Below are positions 57,535-64,000 of a stretch of 64,000 bases of DNA, one piece after another. This stretch comes from Viola odorata (taxonomy: Eukaryota; Streptophyta; Magnoliopsida; Malpighiales; Violaceae): the NCBI GenBank assembly GCA_963691705.1, contig OY829540.1, positions 46,288,158 through 46,352,157 of the forward strand, in the 5' to 3' direction. How positions within the stretch are numbered: the stretch's first letter is position 1; the number at the start of each line of letters is the position of its first letter. Made by a program: the position numbers and the translations under genes. The notes beneath the pieces are model-generated. The model was given only the letters and a program-made list of their open reading frames with translations. It had not been told where the DNA came from and searched no databases.

Positions 57535-60500
57535 CTAGGGCGAGATGGGAGGATCCTCCAACCCCATCTTGTCGATGGTAAAGGGATGAAATCCTTCGTA
57601 GTAGGGCTTGAGCTTGTGGCCATTGACCTTGAATAGAACTCCTGTATCCATGCTCTGGATCTCAACAGCACCATGATCAAAAATAGTAGTGACTAGGTAG
57701 GGACCGGTCCATTTGGATTTCACCTTGCCCGCGAAGAGCCTCAAACGGGAGTTGTAGAGCAGAACTTTCTATCCAATTTAGAAAAACTTTAGTGTCAGCA
57801 TCTTATCATGGTAGTCCTTGGTCTTACTCTTGTAAATAAGGGCATTCTCATAGGCATCGCTTCTGAGCTCCTCGAGCTCTTGAATTTGTAAGCGGCGTTG
57901 CTGGCCGGCCTGGCCTAGATCCATGTTAACCTTGCGAATTACCCAAAAAGCTTTGTGTTCAATCTCGATGGGCAAGTGGAATGGCTTGCCATAGACAAGG
58001 CGATAAGGGGTCATCCCAATCGGGGTCTTGTAGGCAGTACGGTATGCCCAAAGAGCATCGTCTAGCTTCAGACTCCAATCCTTTCGGGACTGGTTGACCG
58101 TCTTTTCCAAGATTGCTTTAATCTCTCGGTTAGACACCTCTGCCTGACCATTTGTCTGGGGGTGGTAAGCTGTAGAAACCCGATGGGTGACTCCATACCT
58201 GGTCAATAGAGATGCTATAACACGGTTACAGAAATGAGTGCCGCGGTCGCTAATGAGTGCTCTAGGGACTCCGAACCGGCTAAAGATATTGGTGCGCAAG
58301 AACTCACCTACCACTTTGGAATCATCAGTCCTAGTGGCCTTGGCCTCAATCCATTTTGAGACATAGTCCACAGCAAGGAGGATATACGTGTTACCATGGG
58401 AGTTCGGGAACGGGCCCATGAAGTCGATGCCCCATAGATCAAAGATTTCGCAAGAGATAATGCTCGTCAAGGGCATCTGGTTCCGTGCACCTATATTACC
58501 CGTGACCTGGCATCTAGGGCAGGACGCACAATACATGTAGCTATCCTTAAAGATTGATGGCCAATAGAATCCCGCCTCTAACACCTTGAGGGTCGTCTTC
58601 TTTGCTGCAAAGTGGCCTCCTTCCGTTGAGGAATGACAGAATTTTAGGATCGAGGGCACTTCATCAAGTGTAACACACCACCTAACAATCTGGTCTGAAC
58701 AATGCTTCCAAAGATATGGGTTATCCCATATGTAATACTTGGACTGCTTCTGAATGCGAGTTTGCTCTGAAGCTGAAGCATCTGCTGGAAAAGATCCAAT
58801 GGCACAAAAGTTAGCTATATCTGAGAACCATGGATACTGAACAGCTTGGGCTAGACAAAGGTACTCATCCGGGAAGGTGTCTCGGATAGGTTCCTTGGAA
58901 TTGTCGTCTTGGGTTGGAAGCCTGCTGAGATGGTCGGCCACAAGATTCTCGCATCCTTTCTTGTCCTTGATTAAAATATCAAATTCTTGGAGCAAGAGGA
59001 TCCATCTTATGAGATGTGGCTTGGCATCAGCCTTGGTCAACAAGCACCGGAGAGCAGAATGATCAGAATACACTATAACATGAGTCCCAATGAGATATTG
59101 GCGGAACTTGTCCAGGGCATAGACAACTGCCAGGAGCTCTTTTTCGGTAGTGGTGTAATTCTGTTGGGCTGGATCTAGAAGTTCAGAAGCGTAATAGATA
59201 ACATAGGTTTCTTTATCTTTCTTCTGACCCAAAACGGCGCCCAGGGCCTGGTTACTTGCATCACACATAATTTCAAATGGAAGGGTCCAGTCGGTGCTCG
59301 AATGATAGGAGCAGAAGTGAGTTTGCTTTTCAGCAAATCAAAAGCAGCCTTGCATTCTTCATCGAATAGAAACTCCACGTCTTTTTGCAGCAGACGGCAC
59401 ACGGGCCTGGAGATTTTCGAGAAGTCCTTAATGAAGCATCGATAGAACCCAGCATGTCCGAGGAAGGAGCGAATATCCCGTACACTGGATGGGTATGGAA
59501 GGGATTCAATCACCTCAACTTTGGCTTTATCAACTTCGATTCCCTTACTGGATACAATGTGACCAAGGATGAGACCTCGATCGACCATGAAGTGGCATTT
59601 TTCAAAGTTCAGGACTAGGCTGGTCTCAACACATCGGCGCAAGACTTTTCTCAAATTGGAGATGCATTCGTGGAAAGAATTCCCATATACCGTGAAGTCA
59701 TCCATAAAGACCTCGATACCGTCCTCGACGAATTCTGAGAAGATACTCATCACACAGCACTGGAAAGTAGCGGGGGCGTTACAAAGACCAAAGGGCATCC
59801 GGCGATACGCGAAGGTTCCAAAAGGGCAGGTAAATGTGGTCTTTTCCTGGTCCTCCAGAGCAACTGGAATCTGATGGAATCCGTAATAGTCGTCTAGACA
59901 GCAGTAGTGTGTCTTGCCCACGAGACGTTCCAACATCTGGTCGATGAATGGAAGCAGGAAATGATCCTTTCTTGTAGCGGCGTTGAGACGCCAATAGTCA
60001 ATACACACTCTCCAGCTATTTTGGATTCGGATTGGGATGGATTCACCATCCTGGCCTGGAGTGATGGTAATGCCAGATTTCTTTGGCACGACCTAGATAG
60101 GGCTGACCCAGGGGCTATCAGATATGGGGTAGATGACACCAGCATCTAATAATTTCAGCACTTCTTTCTTCACTACTTCTATCATGGGAGGGTTCAACCG
60201 ACGTTGAGGCTGACGAACTGTTTTGTTGGTATCATCAAGATAGATTCGGTGGGTGCACAGGGCTGGAGACAGGCCCTTGATATCGGCAATAGTCCAGCCG
60301 ATAGCTTGCTTGTATTCTTTCAATAGATCGATCAATTTCGTTTCTTCCTTCTCACTTAATTTGTTCGAGACAATCACTGGAAGGGTCTTGTTGTCACCAA
60401 GATAGGCATACTTCAGGTGTGAAGGTAGTTCTTTCAGGTCTAGGGCGGGAGCTTGAATGATAGAAGAAGGTAGCTTGACATGCTTAGCACTATAGGGAGC

Positions 60501-61559
60501 GAGGGCTGGAGATGTCGAATGATCAATAGGTAGAGCATCAAGGGATGCGACCACAGAATGAAGTTCTAGAGTGGTAACTTGCGCGACGGCAATCCCTTCG
60601 AGTGCTTCCGAAGTAATACTTTTCTCGAGGGCAAGTTGGAGGGGGTTGTCCAGGGCCGGATCGGAAACATCCTCAACACAGGAGTCAATAACATCGACGA
60701 AGTTAACGCTGGCAAAATCAGTAGGATGTCGCATAGCTTCAATCATATTAAATTTGATGATCTCACCATCAAATTCGAGAGTAATCGATGCATCATGAAC
60801 ATCAATCTTGGCATGCGCTGTGGCAAGAAACGGGCATCCAAGGAGAATATCCGAAGGCTTGGTTGATTCTCCTTCAGCCATGGCAATAACATAAAAATCA
60901 GCAGGGTATAGAAAATCTCCCACTTGCACGAGGACATCTTCTAGAATACCTTCAGGGTAGACAATGGATCGGTCATCCAACTGGATAACAAGGCGGGTTT
61001 CCTTCAATGGACCCAGGCCTAGACTGTTATAAACTGTCAAAGGCATAACGTTTATGTCGGTGCCTAGATCGCACATAGCTTTTCCAAGTTCGATCGATCC
61101 AATCTTACATGGGATAACAAACATACCCTGATCTTTACATTTCGGAGGTAATTTCTGTTGGATATGGGCAGTAGCATTTGCTCCCACACTTATCTTGTTG
61201 ACCCCAGCCAAGTGACATTTGTTGGTGCAAAGAGTTTTGAGGAACTTGGTATAACGGGGCACATTTTTGATTGCTTGAATCAAAGGGATATTGACAAGAA
61301 CCTTACTGAACATATCAAATATCTCTCGGTCATCCTTCTCCTTTTTCGATTTGACCAACCGTTGGGGAAATGGAGGCTCAAGGATCTTATGAATATATTC
61401 TTGAGTGAATTCTGGGGGCTTCTTGTCATTCCTTGGAGAACCTCTAGGAGATCGTATTCTGTCAATCATGACATCTGGAATCGTCTCATTTTTTCTTGGC
61501 TTAATCCCGGGCTCGACTGTCTGTTCGGTGTCGAGATCTGGACTAACTCTGGATGGCAA
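57535..61559 (-). pseudogene. Athila-like pol: protease, RT, RNase H, integrase
   Basis: Protease has MCDLGTDINVMPL, where D-L-G-A/S is usual, and ILLGCPFLATAHAKID. TAG at 60093-60095 (likely CAG) separates it from RT in the same frame. RT: CIDYWRLNAATRKDHFLLPF, MPFGLCNAPATFQ, catalytic VFMDDF. A one-base loss near 59290 shifts to RNase H ([41 protein letters not shown]). Integrase: H-H-C-C finger ([16 protein letters not shown]), [32 protein letters not shown]. Two stops near 57778 and 57769 precede the C-terminal part (SKWTGPYLV) ending at 57535. All parts lie in canonical order. Confidence 0.9.
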
Positions 61560-61572
61560 TTCACGCCCACTG

Positions 61573-62085
61573 CGGAGAGTGACAGCGCAAGCCTCGTGCT
61601 TGGGGTTTGCTTCGGTTTATCTAGGGAGCCTGCCTCTGTTCTTTTATTCTTTCATTTCGGTAGCCATGGTACCCATCTGCTTTTGCATTTTCGTGATGAT
61701 GTCTTTGTATTTAGTGCAATCTTCGGGTGGTGGAGGTGAAGGAAAAGGTCGATTTATTTGTGGTGAGGGTTGGTATTGCTAGTTAGGGTATGGTGGTCGA
61801 GGTTTAAAGTACTGCATGTTGGGAGGAGGGGGGTGGTTTCCATAAGGATGTTGTTGTTGATTAGAGTTTGGCTGTTGAGGGCTGGGTACCCACCCTGGGC
61901 TTGGTTGTTTCCAGCCCTGATTGTAGTTCTAGCCAGGGGGTGAATTGTAATATCCAGCGGCATTCACTTGGATCTCGTCTGGGATATAAGGACAAGCATC
62001 CGTGGGGTGATCCATGTAATTGCAAATTTGTCATGCCTTGACTTGGATCGGCTGTTGAGACATCATGGTATGTAGCGGCTGCATG
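61573..62085 (-). pseudogene. Athila-like gag C-terminus with broken zinc knuckle
   Basis: On minus: TMMSQQPIQVKA, stop, QICNYMDHPTDACP. The C-x2-C-x4-H-x4-C knuckle has lost its first Cys to TGA. A Gln/Pro/Asn-rich tail follows with further TAG codons where Trp is expected. Right of 62085 the sequence changes to Tat RT: the inversion junction. Confidence 0.75.
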
Positions 62086-62090
62086 CAACA

Positions 62091-63020
62091 TTCTCGGATG
62101 ACGTTTGCCCGTAGGAGCCGGGCTACTTCCTTTTCTATGGCGTCAGCCTTCTCTTTGGAGAAAGCTCTTCGCTTCTGCTGCACTAGTTTGGCTTCCGGAT
62201 TCACATTCAATTGATGCTCGGCCACTTCCCTAGATATGCCGGGCATTATTGTGGATGCCCATGCGAACTCCCCCTTGCATTTGTTTAATAATCGGGTCAG
62301 TTGCTGTTGCTCCGCTGGACTTAGCCTTTCGCTGACAAGGAAGTTCTCGTTGGGCATCCCTTCTACCGGTGCCGGTATCATATTTTCTAGCGGTTGGGTT
62401 CGTTTTTCATCGTCCCCAGCTTCTAGGGGGTCGTTGGCTATGCAAACATACTCGTCGCAGTCACCCCCTATCATGGTGAGATAGCACTCAACGACTATCT
62501 TCTGGTCACCTCCGATAACGACAACGCCATCCCATGAGGGAAACTTCATCTTTAGGTGCCGTTGGGAGATAACGGCCCCGAAAGCGTTTAGGAAGGGGCG
62601 CCCAAGGATGGCGTTGTAGGGCAGATTGAGGTCGATTATCATGAATAGCTGCAGCTCTGACCTTCTTGAGGTATCTTTCCGAAAGCGTACCGATAGAAAG
62701 GTGATCCCTATTATCGGAATAATGATTCCGTCTATCCCGATGATGGGTTTCTGGCAGGGCATTGGTTCCGACTTTGGTCTCTTCATGACCTCGTATGCCC
62801 CTAGCGAAAGCAGGTTAACCGCGCTTCCGTTATCCACAAGGGTTCTTCTTACCCCGAAGTCTTCGACGAACATTCTGACTACGAGAGCGTCATTCTGCGG
62901 GTATCTTACTCCTTTGCAGTCCTCCTCGGAGAAAGATAGCGTCATTCGGTCTAGGAGGTCGAAACAGCCTTCGTCGGCCGTCGGTAGCTCGCGTTTTTGT
63001 TTATCACCAACGGGGGTTTC
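62091..63020 (-). pseudogene. Tat protease and RT N-terminus
   Basis: Protease with RTLVDNGSAVNLL and AILGRPFLNAFGAVIS. The RT start has GEFAWASTIMPGISREVAEH, VQQKRRAFSKEKADAIEKEV and LLRANVIRE, ending at 62091. The next RT residues (WLANPVVVPKA) are at 48470 on the other strand. A frameshift near 63000 separates this from gag. Confidence 0.85.
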
Positions 63021-64000
63021 GGGAGGGTTTGCGGCCCACCTGCTATGAAGTTAATCATATTGTCCCCATCTTTAGATGTTAGCAGTACCTCTCTCCCTTT
63101 CGCCCGGGGTACCAAAATGGCATTCGGGCCGGTAGCTATTTACCTTTCGTGACGCCCTGGTCCTGGGGTTGGCGCGTCGTGAGCTGGTTGTGGGCGGGGA
63201 TTGTATTTCGGTAGGTGGCCCCCCTCTATCAGTCGCTCGATGGATGATTTCAGAGATCGGCACCCTTCGGTGTCGTGGCCGTTAGCTTTGTGGAGGCGGC
63301 AGTAGAGGCCTCGGTTGCCTCCAACAACGTCGCCGGGTCGGGTGTAAGGGTACCGGATGGGCAGACCCTTGCTCTCGATAACGGCTAGGATTTCGGCACT
63401 CCGTCCTAATGGGGAGCTGGCGTTGGGCGTTGCATACGTCTGTCTGCCGGGTTGGAGGTTTCTCTCCCTCCCCATGTGTCTCCTTTATCGGGGGTCGGCT
63501 CTTCGGGCCCTATATCCCGTAGCCGGATATTCCCTTGTGTTCCCGACCGGGGTAGCTGTCTCTTGCCCCGCTGGCTGAGGGGAGATTTCTCTGCCGCGCC
63601 CTTTCAAAAAATCTTCCTCCTCCATCTTAATGTACTTGCTTGCCTTGGCTCACAAAAGGTCTAAGGTGGGTGGGGGGTTGGTGGTGAGCATGTCTCCCAG
63701 CTTATTATACCCACAATTCCTCCTCAATGCCTCTGTCGCAAAGTCAACGGTGGCGTCGGCCGTTTGACCAAGTTCTGCGTTGAATCGCTCCAAGTATGCC
63801 TTAAGGGACTCCTCCTGTCCCCGAACGACATCAAAGAGCGTCGCCGATGTTTTCTTCAGAGGGATTTCCATGCTGAATCTGCTCTGGAATTTCATTTCTA
63901 ACTTGGTGAAACTGTCGATCTAGCATGGCGGTAACGCCTCGTACCATGTGCTGGCTATTCCAACTCGGGAGAGTACGAAAATCTGGCATAACGCCTCGTC
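63021..64000 (-). pseudogene. Tat gag, C-terminal part, broken; continues past the window
   Basis: Fragments in several frames: SATLFDVVRGQEESLKAYLE (gag domain, about 63800), a Pro/Arg-rich linker, YCRLHKANGHDTEGC (zinc-knuckle-like, about 63270) and MINFIAGGPQTLPKPPL (about 63050). Order and motifs match Tat-lineage gag. Several frameshifts and stops are visible. The N-terminus and the 5' LTR lie to the right of 64000. Confidence 0.75.

Larger units (their letters stand above)
52110..62085 (-). mobile_element. Athila-like element, inverted body and 3' LTR
   Basis: In minus sense: gag C-terminus, protease, RT, RNase H, integrase, accessory ORF, hairpin plus purine tract, long 3' UTR, polypurine tract, 3' LTR. 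It completes the 5' part at 46071-48469. Confidence 0.85.
2853..64000 (-). mobile_element. Tat-lineage Ty3/gypsy element, heavily nested and partly inverted; right end outside window
   Basis: Parts attributable to one element: LTR at 2853-3316; antisense genes on plus (3985-6174, 43729-44007, 44401-44793, 45252-45599); 141-bp repeats (45712-46070, 51594-52109); RT-RNaseH-aRNaseH-integrase (48470-51480, now on plus); RT N-terminus, protease and gag (62091-64000, minus). Undoing one inversion (about 48470-62090) puts all pol parts on minus in the canonical order. Two RNase H domains mark the Tat clade. It hosts the Ogre block (6175-43728) and the Athila element. Its six in-frame pol stops make it a dead copy. 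Confidence 0.75.

Noticed and set aside
6175..62091. Inverted structures as pure assembly artefacts
   Set aside because: The exact 141-bp and target-duplication arithmetic argues against this for Tat/Athila. For Ogre the two pol copies differ at many sites, so they are not one sequence placed twice, though long reads are still needed.

Overview
The window is nuclear DNA of a flowering plant, almost certainly a eudicot. It has a spliced plant gene, an F-box relic, and layered Ty3/gypsy retrotransposons of the Tat, Ogre and Athila lineages. Host sequence is confined to about 1-2852. It holds the tail of an old Athila-like element, one apparently intact small two-exon gene (864-1391), an F-box remnant, and a frameshifted F-box pseudogene cut at 2852 by a retrotransposon LTR. 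No rRNA, tRNA, CRISPR or bacterial feature is visible.

From 2853 to beyond the right edge everything can be read as one nest. (1) A Tat-lineage element on the minus strand inserted into the F-box gene. Its LTR is at the left; its gag, protease and RT start are at 62091-64000; the rest of its pol is at 48470-51480, now flipped. Its 3' region carries a 141-bp tandem repeat and, unusually, three genes on the opposite strand (3985-6174 continued at 43729-44007; 44401-44793; 45252-45599). (2) An Athila-like element inserted into one 141-bp repeat unit with target duplication CGTAT. A later inversion of about 13.6 kb (48470-62090) flipped most of Athila together with the Tat RT-to-integrase part, so the Athila LTRs now face each other. 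(3) A 37.6-kb Ogre block (6175-43728) split antisense gene 1, with target duplication GCTTC. It contains a 5' LTR, primer site, ORF1, gag-protease, an intron, and RT-RNase H on minus. A second, inverted pol-to-3'LTR copy lies on plus. The two are joined at abnormal junctions, one exactly at the primer-binding-site edge. (4) A non-coding Ogre-related element (14211-26182, LTRs of 2884 bp differing at three sites by eye, target duplication GACAG) inserted into a repeat array of the Ogre 3' region.

Functionally, the autonomous elements encode gag, aspartic protease, RT, RNase H (two RNase H domains in Tat and Ogre) and integrase. Nearly all frames are broken by stops or frameshifts. The non-coding element shares primer site, leader and polypurine tract with Ogre and was probably mobilised by it.

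The most interesting signals are: the antisense gene cluster of the Tat element, with two duplicated transcription units; two non-coding sequence blocks shared by the Ogre, non-coding and Athila elements in the same order; the inversion that can be undone to the base by repeat arithmetic; and the palindromic Ogre block. All coordinates, motifs and counts were read by eye.
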